Notes under the pieces: model-generated | What the model saw: the letters and a program-made list of their open reading frames with translations, nothing else | Database searches by the model: none | Told to the model about the DNA's origin: nothing | Made by a program: the position numbers and the translations under genes | Origin: Arthrobacter sp. MMS18-M83 | GTDB taxonomy: Bacteria > Actinomycetota > Actinomycetes > Actinomycetales > Micrococcaceae | Assembly (NCBI RefSeq): GCF_026683955.1 | Contig: NZ_CP113343.1 | Coordinates: 4,588,001 to 4,652,000 of the forward strand | Length of the DNA stretch: 64,000 nt | Direction: 5' to 3' | Shown here: piece by piece, positions 1 through 9,717 of the stretch | Numbering within the stretch: the first letter of the stretch is position 1 | Layout: each line of letters starts with the position of its first letter

Positions 1-2078
1 AAGCCGTCCACAATGACGCCTCCGGAGAGGATGCCGCGGAGGAACTCCACGTAGGCGCCATCATGGCGCGACAGCTCGGCCAGTGTCCTGGCCCAGGCAA
101 GTTGTTGGTCCGAACCGGGCTCGCTTGCGCGCAGCCGCCGCGCGCTGGTCTCCAGCAGGCTCCCGCGGACGGCACCGCGTTGCGGAGCCGGGACGTAACG
201 CTCGACGGCGGTCACCGCGTTGCCCAGGACGTTCAGCAGCACGCCGATTCCTGACTCGGCAGGGGCGAAGCGTTCGACGGCGTTGACGTACAGCGCCGCC
301 GGCGTAACGGCGTCTCGCGCTGAATCCCACAGGGCTGTCCAGCACAGTGCCCGGGCCATCGGATCGCTGAGTCGGTCCAAGGCGGAACGCACTGTTGCCT
401 CGGACCCCGCATCCAGGCGGACCTTCGCATAGCTGAGGTCGTCGTCGTTGACGAGGAGAAGGGCCGGGCGAGGCTTGCCCGCCAGTGCCTCCACCGCGGT
501 CTCGGCGCCTTGGGCATCGGTCTCGACGACCTCGGTTCGGAGCAACCTGCCAATGTCATCGAAGTCGTAGAGCCCGATCCGGAGCCTGTGGGGGCGGTGT
601 TCCTGCCTGCCCGTGATGGGGTCCACGGAGTCTTGGCGCAGAGTGACTGACTCCATGACGTGGCTGCCACCTGAGATCTCAGCCATCATGGTGGAGATTC
701 CCGAGGTCTGCAGCCACTGCCGGGCCCAGGTGCCAAGGTCCCGGCCTGATGCTGCGCTCAATGCTTCGAGGAGGTCGGTCAGTGTTGTGTTGCCGTATTC
801 GTGATCCCTGAAGTAGCGTCGCGAGCCGCCAATGAAGGCCTCGAAGCCGACGTAAGCCACCAATTGCTTGAGGACGGATGCACCTTTTGCATAGGTGATG
901 CCGTCGAAGTTCTGCTTGGCGGCCTCCAGGTCGGGAATGTCCGCAACGATGGGGTGGGTGGTGGGCAACTGGTCCTGCACGTATGCCCAGGACTTCCGTT
1001 TGTTCGCGAAATTCACCCAGGCGCTGTCCCAGTCCGTGGCCTTGTCCACGCCGAGCGTGCCCATGTAGTCGGCGAAGGATTCCTTGAGCCAGAGATCGTC
1101 CCACCAGGTCATGGTCACGAGGTCGCCGAACCACATGTGGGCCATCTCGTGCATGAGGGTGTTGGCACGGGCTTGGTACTGGGCATCGGTGGCGCGCGAG
1201 GTGAAGACGTACTTCTCCGTGAAAGTGACCAGGCCGGGATTTTCCATGGCACCGAGGTTGTACTCGGGCACGAACGCTTGATCGTACTTGCCCCACGGAT
1301 ACGGATAGTCGAAGAGATCGTTGAAGAAGTCCAAGCCGTTCTTGGTCAACTGGAAAAGCTCCCCGGCGTCGAAGGACTCTTGCATGGATGCGCGGCAATA
1401 AAGCGCCAGTGGGACCTCAAGGCTGGTCCCGTCGTCGAGCGTTTTGCTCCAGTGGTCCGTGGCGCGGAAATAGGGGCCGGCAAGGACGGTGGTGATGTAG
1501 GTGGACATCCGCTTGGTGGTGGCGAAGTCCCAGCGGCTCGTGGCCGGATCGCTCGTCAGTTGCGTCCGCGCGAGCTCTGCGCCGTTCGAGGCCACCTGCC
1601 AACCGGAAGGAGCCATGACATGGAACGTGAATTCGGCCTTCAGGTCAGGCTGCTCGATATTCGCGAAGACGCGGCGGGCGTCCGCCGGTTCGTATTGCGT
1701 GTAGAGGTAGCACTGTCCGTCGGCAGGATCGACGAAGCGGTGCATGCCCTCTCCGGAGCGGCTGTAAAGGGCCGTTCCGGTGACCGTGACTTGGTTTTCA
1801 GCTTGGAGATTGTCTAGGCGGATCCTGTCGCGGTCGACCACTCCGGCGACGTCGAGGCCTTTTCCGTTGAGGAAGACGCTGTGCACTCCGCCGTGGATGA
1901 AATCCAAGAACGTGGAGGAACCGGGCACGGCGGAAAAGTTGATGACGCTGCGGCTCGTGTATCCCGGCACGTCAGGGTCTGTGGCTTCGCGGACGTCGAG
2001 GGAGACATCGTAGCTGTGTGTGCTGATCAGGGCTGAACGGGTGGCGGCCTCAGCGCGCGCCAGATTGTGGTTCGACAC
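1..2078 (-). CDS. pepN: Aminopeptidase N, M1 family (C-terminus beyond window)
   Basis: Zinc metallopeptidase that removes N-terminal residues from peptides in the cytosol. The minus frame is open from a GTG at 2076-2078 to the window edge, giving 692 codons of a protein usually about 850 residues, so the C-terminal part is missing only because the window ends. The substrate motif GAMEN lies near residues 276-280. The zinc site HEMAH is at 310-314, followed 18 residues later by the third ligand E333 in LKESFAD, the classic HEXXH-18-E arrangement. The start follows the stop of the upstream YeiH-type gene by only four bases, with no strong Shine-Dalgarno sequence, so translation is probably coupled. 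Family assignment is certain; the start is likely but not proven. Confidence 0.95.
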   Translation of the reverse strand, partial: MSNHNLARAEAATRSALISTHSYDVSLDVREATDPDVPGYTSRSVINFSAVPGSSTFLDFIHGGVHSVFLNGKGLDVAGVVDRDRIRLDNLQAENQVTVTGTALYSRSGEGMHRFVDPADGQCYLYTQYEPADARRVFANIEQPDLKAEFTFHVMAPSGWQVASNGAELARTQLTSDPATSRWDFATTKRMSTYITTVLAGPYFRATDHWSKTLDDGTSLEVPLALYCRASMQESFDAGELFQLTKNGLDFFNDLFDYPYPWGKYDQAFVPEYNLGAMENPGLVTFTEKYVFTSRATDAQYQARANTLMHEMAHMWFGDLVTMTWWDDLWLKESFADYMGTLGVDKATDWDSAWVNFANKRKSWAYVQDQLPTTHPIVADIPDLEAAKQNFDGITYAKGASVLKQLVAYVGFEAFIGGSRRYFRDHEYGNTTLTDLLEALSAASGRDLGTWARQWLQTSGISTMMAEISGGSHVMESVTLRQDSVDPITGRQEHRPHRLRIGLYDFDDIGRLLRTEVVETDAQGAETAVEALAGKPRPALLLVNDDDLSYAKVRLDAGSEATVRSALDRLSDPMARALCWTALWDSARDAVTPAALYVNAVERFAPAESGIGVLLNVLGNAVTAVERYVPAPQRGAVRGSLLETSARRLRASEPGSDQQLAWARTLAELSRHDGAYVEFLRGILSGGVIVDG

Positions 2079-2082
2079 TCAG

Positions 2083-3126
2083 CTATCTAATCATGCGCCA
2101 GACGGCGCCCAGGCCCAGCAACGCGATGAGGAACCACGAGCCGAGGGCAACCAGCGCAGCGCGCCCCCCGGTGAGCAACAGCGTACGGACGCGGACCGCT
2201 GAACCTAGACCGAACAGGGCCGAGGCGAGCAGGATGTCCTGGATTCCTCCCGCTGCTTCCAGGACGCCCGGAGTGAGCCATCCCAGCGAGCGGGCGGCCA
2301 CCATGGCGATGAATCCGAGGACGAACAGGGAAACGATCGGAGGGAACTTGCCGCTGTCGTCATTCGCCTCGTTGCCGTTCCGTGACTTCCGCCGCATCGA
2401 CCACCGTTGCGTGAGGCCGGCCCCCGCAACAATGGGAGCCAGCAGGATCACCCGAGTCAGTTTGACGACGACGGCGATGGCCAGCGCCGCCGGACCGGCG
2501 GTCTGTGCCGTGGCGACTACTTGACCGACGTCGTGGACGGAAGCGCCGGTCCAGGCACCGAATTGTTCGGGACTCAGGCCCAAGGGGTGCATGAGCAGGG
2601 GCAGGACGCCGATGGCGAGCGTGCCGCACAGGGTCACCAAGGCAACGGGCAAGACGGTGTCCTGGTGCTTGATGCGGCGCACCGCGGCCATGGCTCCGAT
2701 CGCCGAGGCGCCGCAGATGGAGAATCCGGTTGCTATCAACAGGGCACCTTCGCGCGGAAGCTTTACCAGTCGGGCCAGTCCGTACGTGCCGGCGAAACTG
2801 AGCAGCACGACGGCGGCAATCAGGGCGAGCGCGAACCAGCCAAGGTCGAGCACATCGACAACGCTGACTTTCAAGCCCAGCAGCACAATACCTGCCCGCA
2901 TGTGGTGCTTGCCGGCGAAGTCCAGGCCCGGGCGGGCGCGTCCGGCAGCCCATGCCGCCGTGCCCGGTATATTTGCAGCTAACAAACCCAGCGCTACAGC
3001 GGCTGTCATGGCAGGGATGGGGGGAAGCAGGGCATGGACAATGAAGGCGAGTCCAGTGGCTGCCACTGCCATGACGATCCCGGCTCCCAATCGGGAGACG
3101 GGGGCCGGAAGACGCTTGGGGTGCAT
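2083..3126 (-). CDS. YeiH/UPF0324 family putative anion exporter
   Basis: Integral membrane protein of 347 residues with about ten hydrophobic segments, matching the YeiH (Cons_hypoth698) family in length and in glycine-rich segments such as GFSICGASAIGAMAAV and GASVHDVGQVVATA. Members are described as putative sulfate or other anion exporters, but the substrate is not established and nothing here identifies it. A charged insertion (RRKSRNGNEANDDSGK, roughly residues 240-255) separates the N-terminal block from the last helices and is probably a cytoplasmic loop. It is transcribed with pepN, whose GTG follows four bases after its stop. The divergent 113-bp region to the ATP-grasp gene holds a short inverted repeat. 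Confidence 0.85.
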   Translation of the reverse strand: MHPKRLPAPVSRLGAGIVMAVAATGLAFIVHALLPPIPAMTAAVALGLLAANIPGTAAWAAGRARPGLDFAGKHHMRAGIVLLGLKVSVVDVLDLGWFALALIAAVVLLSFAGTYGLARLVKLPREGALLIATGFSICGASAIGAMAAVRRIKHQDTVLPVALVTLCGTLAIGVLPLLMHPLGLSPEQFGAWTGASVHDVGQVVATAQTAGPAALAIAVVVKLTRVILLAPIVAGAGLTQRWSMRRKSRNGNEANDDSGKFPPIVSLFVLGFIAMVAARSLGWLTPGVLEAAGGIQDILLASALFGLGSAVRVRTLLLTGGRAALVALGSWFLIALLGLGAVWRMIR

Positions 3127-3193
3127 TCGTCAACCTTGATGCATGCAAGCGCTGAAACGCGAACCGGGATTAAAGCTGGTGTCGCAACATGCA

Positions 3194-3210
3194 GAACGCG
3201 AAATGCGTTC
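3194..3210. promoter_or_regulatory. Short inverted repeat in divergent promoter region
   Basis: GAACGC (3194-3199) and GCGTTC (3205-3210) form a perfect 6-bp inverted repeat around a 5-base centre. It lies between the divergent YeiH-type and ATP-grasp genes, about 30 bases before the ATP-grasp start. It could be an operator; no regulator gene is adjacent, so this is weak. Confidence 0.3.
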
Positions 3211-3239
3211 GTAATCGAAAAGGTGATTGTCTGAGTCCC

Positions 3240-4796
3240 ATGTCAGAGCTATTCCGGGATTACTCCGAGGCCGCCGCCCGTTCCGGCGCCTACGACGAAA
3301 TGTTCGCCCCAGGCACAGTTGCGCGAAAATCCTACGGCCAGGTGGACGGTGCACTCCGCGAGCTTTCGCTTGCCGATGTGAGTGCGCGTGCCGAGTCGAT
3401 GGCGCGGACCTTCTTGGACCGGGGCGTGACCTTCGATTATGCGGGGGAGGAGCGTCCCTTCCCGTTGGATATCGTGCCGAGGGTGATTCCGGCTGACGAG
3501 TGGGATGTTCTTGAGCGTGGGGTCAAGCAGCGCGTGCGCGCGTTGGAAGCATTCCTCGATGATGTGTACGGGCGGATGGCGGTGGTCGCAGACGGTGTAG
3601 TGCCGCGGGCGTTGGTAACCACGAGCGCGCATTTCCACCGTGCGGTGCATGGTTTCGAGCCGGCCGGCGGAGTGCGGGTGCACGTGTCCGGGATCGACGT
3701 GGTCCGTGATGCGGCGGGAACGTTCCGGGTGCTGGAGGACAACGTGCGGGTGCCGTCGGGGGTGTCCTATGTGCTGGAGAACCGGCGGGCGATGGCGAAG
3801 GGTTTGCCCGAGGCGTTCGGGCAGCAGCCCATCCGGCCGGTGGAGGAATACCCGCGCCGTCTGCTCTCGGCGTTGCGGAAGACGGCGCCGTCGGGGGTGG
3901 ATGATCCTACGGTGGTGGTATTGACGCCCGGGGTGTTCAACAGCGCCTACTTCGAGCACACGCTGCTGGCCGGGCTGATGGGTGTGGAGCTGGTGGAGGG
4001 CAGGGACCTGATCTGCCGCGGCAACCGGGTCTACATGCGCACCACGGCCGGTGAACAGCGCGTCGATGTGATTTACAAGCGGATTGACGATGAGTTCCTC
4101 GACCCGTTGCAGTTCCGTTCCGATTCCATGCTGGGGTGTCCGGGGCTGGTGAACGCCGCCCGGGCGGGCGGGGTGACCATCGCGAACGCGGTGGGCAACG
4201 GGGTGGCCGACGACAAGCTGGTCTATTCCTACGTGCCGGACCTGATCCGGTACTACCTGCATGAGGAGCCGGTGATCGCCAATGTGGAGACGTTCCGGCT
4301 GGAGGAGAAGGAAGCCCGTGAGCAGGTCCTGGACCGGCTCGAGGAATTGGTGGTCAAGCCGGTGGACGGCTCCGGGGGCAAGGGCCTGGTGATCGGTCCG
4401 GATGCTTCCCGGGAGGAGCTTGATGCCCTGAGGAAGCGGGTGTTGGCGGATCCGCGCGGCTGGATCGCGCAGCCGGTCCTGCAGCTCTCCACCGTGCCGA
4501 CGCTCTCGGGAGACCGGTTCGGGCCCCGGCACGTCGATCTGCGTCCGTTCGCGGTCAACGACGGCGACGACGTTTGGGTGCTGCCCGGCGGCCTGACCCG
4601 GGTGGCGTTGAAGGAAGGTTCCCTGATCGTGAACTCTTCCCAGGGCGGCGGGTCGAAGGACACCTGGGTCCTCTCGGACTCCCCGCAACTGCCCGCCGTC
4701 GAGCTGCCCCGCTCCTCCATCACGGTCCGTGAGCAGGTCTCGGTATGGCCCGTTGAAAGCAACTGGCGGGATCGCCAGTCGGACCAGCAGCAATGA
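3240..4796 (+). CDS. Circularly permuted ATP-grasp protein (type 2)
   Basis: Predicted ATP-dependent carboxylate-amine ligase of the circularly permuted ATP-grasp family (DUF404/DUF407), 518 residues. A glycine-rich nucleotide-binding loop, VVKPVDGSGGKG, is near residues 370-381, and conserved acidic segments such as YKRIDDEFLDP are near 279-290. The frame is also open from an ATG at 3189, but starting at 3240 gives the usual MSELF N-terminus; an AAGGTGA sequence lies about 14 bases upstream. It is followed by an alpha-E gene and a transglutaminase gene, a trio that recurs in many bacteria. Comparative genomics has proposed that it makes or modifies peptides. The substrate is unknown. Confidence 0.9.
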   Translation: MSELFRDYSEAAARSGAYDEMFAPGTVARKSYGQVDGALRELSLADVSARAESMARTFLDRGVTFDYAGEERPFPLDIVPRVIPADEWDVLERGVKQRVRALEAFLDDVYGRMAVVADGVVPRALVTTSAHFHRAVHGFEPAGGVRVHVSGIDVVRDAAGTFRVLEDNVRVPSGVSYVLENRRAMAKGLPEAFGQQPIRPVEEYPRRLLSALRKTAPSGVDDPTVVVLTPGVFNSAYFEHTLLAGLMGVELVEGRDLICRGNRVYMRTTAGEQRVDVIYKRIDDEFLDPLQFRSDSMLGCPGLVNAARAGGVTIANAVGNGVADDKLVYSYVPDLIRYYLHEEPVIANVETFRLEEKEAREQVLDRLEELVVKPVDGSGGKGLVIGPDASREELDALRKRVLADPRGWIAQPVLQLSTVPTLSGDRFGPRHVDLRPFAVNDGDDVWVLPGGLTRVALKEGSLIVNSSQGGGSKDTWVLSDSPQLPAVELPRSSITVREQVSVWPVESNWRDRQSDQQQ

Positions 4797-4869
4797 CCGG
4801 CCTCGCCATGGTGCACGGACCGGATGACATTCATCGCCACAACGCAGGACCCAAAGGAGGCACAGCCCC

Positions 4870-5796
4870 ATGCTGAGCCGTATTGCTGAATCCCTTTTCT
4901 GGATCGGCCGCTATGTGGAGCGCGCCGACGGAACGGCCAGAATCCTGGACGTCCATCTCGAACGCTTGAACCACCTTCCGCTCGAAGAGCAACGCAGCGT
5001 GGCAAGGGAACTCCTGGCCGTCATGGGAGCCCGTCCCCAGAGCGAGGACTTCGGCTTGCCCGAACTGCTCCACGCCCTCGCCTACGACAAGACGAGTGCC
5101 ACCTCCATTGCAGGTTCGCTGGGGGCTGCGCGCGAGAACGCGCGCCGGGCTCGGGAGACCGTGTCCTCTTCGTTGTGGGAGAGCCTCAACACCACGTACT
5201 ACGGGCTGAACCAGCACCGCAAAGACGTCGTGGGTACGTACCGTTTCTGCAACTGGGTATTGGAACGCACCGCCATGGTCAGGGGCCTCGCGGACACGAC
5301 TGTGAGCCACGACGAAAGCTGGCTTTTCCTGGTGCTCGGCCGCTCGCTCGAACGTGCCGACATGACCGCGCGGATGCTGTCCACCAGGGATGTCCTCTCC
5401 GCGGGAATGTCCTGGGTGAACATGCTGCGCTGCGCTGGTGCCTACGAGTCGTTCCTGCGGACCCGTCGTGCTGCTTTTGGAGACCAGCACGCTGCCGAGT
5501 TCCTCCTGCTGGACCGTTTGTTCCCACGCTCCATCGTTTTCGCCCTGCGCGACGCCGACGAGTGCCTGGCCAAGCTTGATCCCTCCGCCCAGCGGGTGGG
5601 CTTCATCAATGACGCCCGTCGGATCGTCGGCCAGGCCCGCACGTTCCTTGAGTTCCACCGCACGGACGATCTCATGTCCGAGTTGCCCGAGCACATGGAC
5701 CGCGTTCAGAAGGCAGTAACGCAGGCCTCCGACGCGATTTCCCGTAAGTACTTCAATCAGGCGGATGAACTGGCCTGGGTGGGAGAAGTTTCATGA
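4870..5796 (+). CDS. Alpha-E domain protein (DUF403)
   Basis: Protein of 308 residues made almost wholly of predicted helices, starting MLSRIAESLFWIGRYVERA, the typical N-terminus of the alpha-E (DUF403) family. No catalytic motif is recognised. It is almost always encoded next to circularly permuted ATP-grasp proteins and is thought to act with them. Here it follows the ATP-grasp gene by 73 bases, has an AAAGGAGG-type ribosome site, and its TGA overlaps the ATG of the transglutaminase gene by four bases. That overlap supports one transcript and translational coupling. Confidence 0.9.
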   Translation: MLSRIAESLFWIGRYVERADGTARILDVHLERLNHLPLEEQRSVARELLAVMGARPQSEDFGLPELLHALAYDKTSATSIAGSLGAARENARRARETVSSSLWESLNTTYYGLNQHRKDVVGTYRFCNWVLERTAMVRGLADTTVSHDESWLFLVLGRSLERADMTARMLSTRDVLSAGMSWVNMLRCAGAYESFLRTRRAAFGDQHAAEFLLLDRLFPRSIVFALRDADECLAKLDPSAQRVGFINDARRIVGQARTFLEFHRTDDLMSELPEHMDRVQKAVTQASDAISRKYFNQADELAWVGEVS

Positions 5797-6644
5797 CCCG
5801 GCTGAGCATTGTCCACAAGACGGCCTACAAATACAACCGCCGCGTGACTCTGTCGTACAACGAGGCACGCATGACGCCGTTGACCGATCCGCAACAGGTG
5901 GTCCTTGAATCCTCACTGAAGATCACGCCGTCGCAGGCCGCCGTGAGCACCTACCGTGATTATTGGGGCACCCGCGTGACCGCGTTCGATATGCAGATGC
6001 CGCACGAGCGCCTCGAGGTGTTGGCCACTACCACCGTTGAAGTCCACCGGGTGGAACGCGTGGCCCTCGACGAAGAGATCGTTGGTTGGGATGTGATGGG
6101 CTCGGACGAGATCCGGGACCAGTTCAGCGACTGGTTGCCACAGTCGCAGCTCAGTGGACCCGGCGAGGAAGTCCTCGGCCTGATTCCCACCGTCGTCGCC
6201 GGCAAGAACCCGCACCAGACAGCCATGGCGATTTTCGAATGGATGCGCGGCGAAATGAGCTATGTGAAAGGCACCACCGGCGTCACCACCAACGCCGAGG
6301 AAGCCTGGAATCAGCGTCAAGGAGTCTGCCAGGACCTGGCCCACTTGGCCATCGGCTCGCTTCGCAGCTGCGGCATTCCAGCCCGGTACGTATCCGGTTA
6401 CATCCATCCGCGGCCCACGGCCGAGATCGGGGAAACGGTGGCTGGCCAATCCCACGCGTGGCTGGAATGGTGGGACGGCGAATGGCGCAGTTGGGATCCG
6501 ACCAACCACAAGCCTGCCGGCGACTATCATGTCACGGTGGCACGCGGAAGGGACTACCGGGATGTTCCTCCCTTGAAGGGCATCTTGTCCGGTGGCGGCG
6601 GCTCCGGCCTGACCGTGACCGTTGAGATCACGCGACTGACGTAA
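5793..6644 (+). CDS. Transglutaminase-like cysteine protease
   Basis: Protein of 283 residues with the bacterial transglutaminase-like N-terminal beta domain followed by a transglutaminase core. The predicted catalytic triad is Cys179 in GVCQDLAH, His221 in QSHAWLEW and Asp235 in WDPTN, with family-like spacing. Such enzymes in bacteria are usually proteases or amidases rather than cross-linkers. As the third gene of the ATP-grasp/alpha-E operon, it may trim or release the product of the ligase; that is inference. There is no signal peptide, so a cytosolic site is likely. The start overlaps the alpha-E stop (ATGA). Confidence 0.9.
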   Translation: MTRLSIVHKTAYKYNRRVTLSYNEARMTPLTDPQQVVLESSLKITPSQAAVSTYRDYWGTRVTAFDMQMPHERLEVLATTTVEVHRVERVALDEEIVGWDVMGSDEIRDQFSDWLPQSQLSGPGEEVLGLIPTVVAGKNPHQTAMAIFEWMRGEMSYVKGTTGVTTNAEEAWNQRQGVCQDLAHLAIGSLRSCGIPARYVSGYIHPRPTAEIGETVAGQSHAWLEWWDGEWRSWDPTNHKPAGDYHVTVARGRDYRDVPPLKGILSGGGGSGLTVTVEITRLT

Positions 6645-6669
6645 GCGGGCCCGCGGCCCTCCACCTGGG

Positions 6670-8121
6670 TTACCAGGGGGAGGGCCTGTAGTCCTTCAGG
6701 AAGACGCCGTACTGGTCTTCGCCGTTTTCGCCCATGACGATGGGGTCGTAGACTCGCGCCGCTCCATCCACGAGATCGAGCGGTGCGTGGAAGCCTTCCT
6801 CCATGAGCCGGACTTTGGTGTAATGCGGACGTTCGTCCGTGATCCAACCGGTGTCGACGGCGGACATCAGGATCCCGTCAAGGTCCAGCATCTCTTGCGC
6901 GCTGGTCCGCGTCATCATGTTCAACGCAGCCTTCGCCATGTTGGTATGCGGGTGCCCTGGGCCCTTGTAGGCGCGGGAGAACTGCCCCTCCATCGCGGAG
7001 ACGTTCACGATGTACTTTCGTCGTGCCGTGGAGCGCTTCATGGCCCCGCGGAGCCGGCTGACCAGCAGGAATGGCGCCGTGACGTTGCAAAGCTGAACCT
7101 CGAGCATCTCCAGGGGATCGACTTCGTCCACCACTTGGGTCCAGCTGTTGATCGTCGCAAGGTCGGGGACCAATCCGCCGGCGTCGATTGCGGTGCCCGT
7201 AGCGATTCGCTCCAACGACGCGGAGCCCGTGGACAGGGCGAGCGAGGTAATGGCATCTCCTGCCAGTACCGGACGCTCGGTGACGCTATGGGTGATGGCC
7301 AAGGGATGTTTGTCGTGGGCGTGTCCAAACGTGACCAGCTCCGGACCGCCATTGGCCGCCTGCAGGGCTTCCGGCAGTGGCTCGTCCTCGGCATCCACCA
7401 AGGGTTTGTACGCGTTCCCGGAACGGCGGACCGTCTGGGCGGCGTTGTTGATGATGATGTCGAGGGGACCGGCTTCATTGAGTGAGTCGGTGAGGGCCAT
7501 GACCTGCGAAGGGTCGCGGAGATCGATGCCCACAATCCTGAGCCGGTGCAACCAGTCCGCGCTGTCCTCCATGGCTGCAAAGCGGCGTGCGGCGTCCTTG
7601 GGAAAACGGGTGGTGATGGTGGTGTGTGCGCCGTCGCGGAGCAAGCGGAGGGCGATGTACATGCCGATCTTGGCGCGGCCGCCCGTGAGCAGGGCACGGC
7701 GTCCACTCAAGTCAGTGCGGGCGTCCCGCTTGCTGTGGCTGAAGGCCGCACATTCCGGACACAGCTGGTGGTAGAACGCGTCTACCTGCGTGTAATGCTG
7801 TTTACAGATGTAACAGGGCCTCGAGCGGATGAGATGGCCTGCGATTTCGCCCGTGGCAGAGGTGGCTAGCTTGTTGCCGCGGGTCTCGTCGTCGATCCTG
7901 TCCGGGGCCGCAGTGGCAGTCAATGCGAGGACCGCGCGGTCGGCTTCCGCGATCTCGTCCCGTTTGGTGACCCGGCGGTGGCGCTTGACGGCCTTGAACA
8001 TCTTCCCCGTGGCGCGCCGGACGGCGACGTAGTCAGGGTGCTCCTCGTCATAAACGTGGATTGTATTCAGGACCTTGAGGGCGGCCTGGATCTCATCAGG
8101 CGTCAAATCGGCGGGGCTCAT
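6670..8121 (-). CDS. SDR-family oxidoreductase with N-terminal Cys4 cluster
   Basis: Protein of 483 residues. Residues 1-100 are helical and unrecognised. Cys103, Cys106, Cys121 and Cys124 (CYIC and CPEC) look like a zinc ribbon. From residue 140 a Rossmann fold of the short-chain dehydrogenase type begins, with LLTGGRAKIG as the nucleotide loop and IIINNAAQT as the NNAG-like motif. The usual catalytic YxxxK reads TNMAK, so the tyrosine is absent although the lysine is kept. The frame is open further upstream, but the ATG at 8119-8121 marks where family-like sequence begins. The gene is convergent with the transglutaminase gene, 25 bases away. The reaction and substrate are unknown. Confidence 0.8.
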   Translation of the reverse strand: MSPADLTPDEIQAALKVLNTIHVYDEEHPDYVAVRRATGKMFKAVKRHRRVTKRDEIAEADRAVLALTATAAPDRIDDETRGNKLATSATGEIAGHLIRSRPCYICKQHYTQVDAFYHQLCPECAAFSHSKRDARTDLSGRRALLTGGRAKIGMYIALRLLRDGAHTTITTRFPKDAARRFAAMEDSADWLHRLRIVGIDLRDPSQVMALTDSLNEAGPLDIIINNAAQTVRRSGNAYKPLVDAEDEPLPEALQAANGGPELVTFGHAHDKHPLAITHSVTERPVLAGDAITSLALSTGSASLERIATGTAIDAGGLVPDLATINSWTQVVDEVDPLEMLEVQLCNVTAPFLLVSRLRGAMKRSTARRKYIVNVSAMEGQFSRAYKGPGHPHTNMAKAALNMMTRTSAQEMLDLDGILMSAVDTGWITDERPHYTKVRLMEEGFHAPLDLVDGAARVYDPIVMGENGEDQYGVFLKDYRPSPW

Positions 8122-8153
8122 TGGCTCAATTTTACAGGGTCCGGCACAGCAAA

Positions 8154-8199
8154 GCCTCCCCGGCGACAGAGGCTGAATATCTGCTGTCGCCGGAGAGGC
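8154..8199 (-). terminator. Hairpin terminator downstream of glgC
   Basis: Arms 8154-8168 and 8185-8199 pair in 14 of 15 positions around a 16-base loop. The hairpin lies just past the glgC stop on the minus strand and before the SDR gene, so it probably ends the glgC message. There is no strong U-tract. Confidence 0.6.
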
Positions 8200-8230
8200 C
8201 GTGGGCTGCTCTTGGTTCCTGGAGCCTGGG

Positions 8231-9613
8231 TCAGACTTCCACCGAGGAGGCCTGTATTTTGGTGACCTGCTCCGCCGAATCCCGGATGTCTGGGAACTTC
8301 TCGGTGGCGGCTTTGATCGCCTCAGGTACCGAGAGCCGGTACTCGGCAGCCAGGGAGAGCTCGGAAGCGTCAGGCTCCGGTACCATCTGACCCTTGGCGA
8401 GTACCGTGATTCCGGATTCGGTGACTTTGAAGCCGCGGGCACGGTCGAGGTCGGCATCCAGGCCAATGGCAGCCCCGGCAGGGACCTTCACGTTCTTGTC
8501 GATGATGGCTCTCTTGATCACGGCGCCTTCACCGATGCGCACTTTGTCCATCAGTACCGAGTCCTGGATCCTGGTGGCCGGTCCCACGTAAACATCGTTG
8601 GACAGGACGGACCCTTCCACGATTCCGCCGGAAATCACAGAGCCACTGGCCACGATGGAGTCCAGCGCCGTGCCGACCGTGTTGTTCTCGCCCCGGACAA
8701 ACTTGGCGGGCGGTGAAATGCTCTGCCGCGTGTAGATGGGCCATTCCGAGTTGTACAGATTGAAGATCGGGACGGGCGAAATCAGGTCCATGTGGGCGTC
8801 ATAGAAGGAGTCGATGGTGCCTACATCGCGCCAATAGGTGCGGTCGCGGTCGGTGGATCCGGGAATGTCATTGAGCGTGAAGTCGTAAACACCGGCTTCG
8901 CCTTGGCCAACGAAGTAGGGAATGATGTCCCCACCCATGTCGTGTTTGGTGTCCAGACGCTCCGCATCGATGCGAAGGGCCTCCACCAGTGCGTCGGCAT
9001 CAAAGACGTAGTTGCCCATCGAAGCAAGGAACTGCGTAGGGTCGGCCGCGAGGCCCTCTGTTTCTGCGGGCTTTTCCACGAACGCCGAAATTTTCTGGGA
9101 ATCGTTTTTGTCGACCTCGATCACGCCGAACTGGTTGGCCATGTTGAGCGGCTGACGAACTGCCGCGACCGTGGCTTTGGCTCCGCTGGCCACGTGCTGT
9201 TGGACCATCTGCTGGAAGTCCATGCGGTAGACGTGGTCCGCTCCGACAACCACCACAATGTCGGGGTTGGCGTCGTGAATCAGGTTAAGGGACTGGTAGA
9301 TGGCATTCGCACTGCCGAGGAACCAGCTCTTGCCCACGCGCTGCTGGGCGGGAACCGAGGCCACATATCTGCCCAACTGGGTGGACATCCGCCAGGTCTC
9401 GGAGATGTGGCGGTCAAGGCTGTGCGACTTGTACTGGGTCAACACCACGATCTGGAGGTACCCGGAATTGACCAGATTCGAGAGAGCGAAATCGATCAAA
9501 CGATATCCCCCCGCGAACGGCACCGCAGGTTTGGCCCTGTCTGCCGTCAGTGGCATTAGGCGGTTTCCTTCGCCGCCAGCCAACACAATTGACAATACTT
9601 TCTTCAACGCCAT
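8231..9613 (-). CDS. glgC: Glucose-1-phosphate adenylyltransferase
   Basis: Makes ADP-glucose from ATP and glucose-1-phosphate, the committed step of glycogen and alpha-glucan synthesis. The 460-residue protein starts [19 protein letters not shown], with the nucleotidyltransferase loop [11 protein letters not shown] near residues 13-23 and the substrate segment [15 protein letters not shown] after it. A left-handed beta-helix with hexapeptide-like repeats fills the C-terminal third. The open frame continues upstream to an ATG at 9691, but the ATG at 9613 matches the family start. It diverges from glgA/glgM across 104 bp, the same pairing seen in Mycobacterium (Rv1213/Rv1212c). Confidence 0.96.
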   Translation of the reverse strand: MALKKVLSIVLAGGEGNRLMPLTADRAKPAVPFAGGYRLIDFALSNLVNSGYLQIVVLTQYKSHSLDRHISETWRMSTQLGRYVASVPAQQRVGKSWFLGSANAIYQSLNLIHDANPDIVVVVGADHVYRMDFQQMVQQHVASGAKATVAAVRQPLNMANQFGVIEVDKNDSQKISAFVEKPAETEGLAADPTQFLASMGNYVFDADALVEALRIDAERLDTKHDMGGDIIPYFVGQGEAGVYDFTLNDIPGSTDRDRTYWRDVGTIDSFYDAHMDLISPVPIFNLYNSEWPIYTRQSISPPAKFVRGENNTVGTALDSIVASGSVISGGIVEGSVLSNDVYVGPATRIQDSVLMDKVRIGEGAVIKRAIIDKNVKVPAGAAIGLDADLDRARGFKVTESGITVLAKGQMVPEPDASELSLAAEYRLSVPEAIKAATEKFPDIRDSAEQVTKIQASSVEV

Positions 9614-9717
9614 GGTGTTTGCTCTCCCTGTACGTCTTTGTAGCCCCCGAAAAAAGCCCGGGTTGCCGGACCCTTTCACACTAGAACACATACTCCGGAA
9701 GGACTACGTTAGGTAGC

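Noticed and set aside
801..1817. 338-residue plus-strand frame inside pepN
   Set aside because: Antisense to the catalytic region of aminopeptidase N, whose zinc motifs are intact.
3249..4871. 540-residue open frame antisense to the ATP-grasp gene
   Set aside because: Low-complexity His/Arg/Pro-rich translation typical of antisense GC-rich DNA; the sense gene is well supported.
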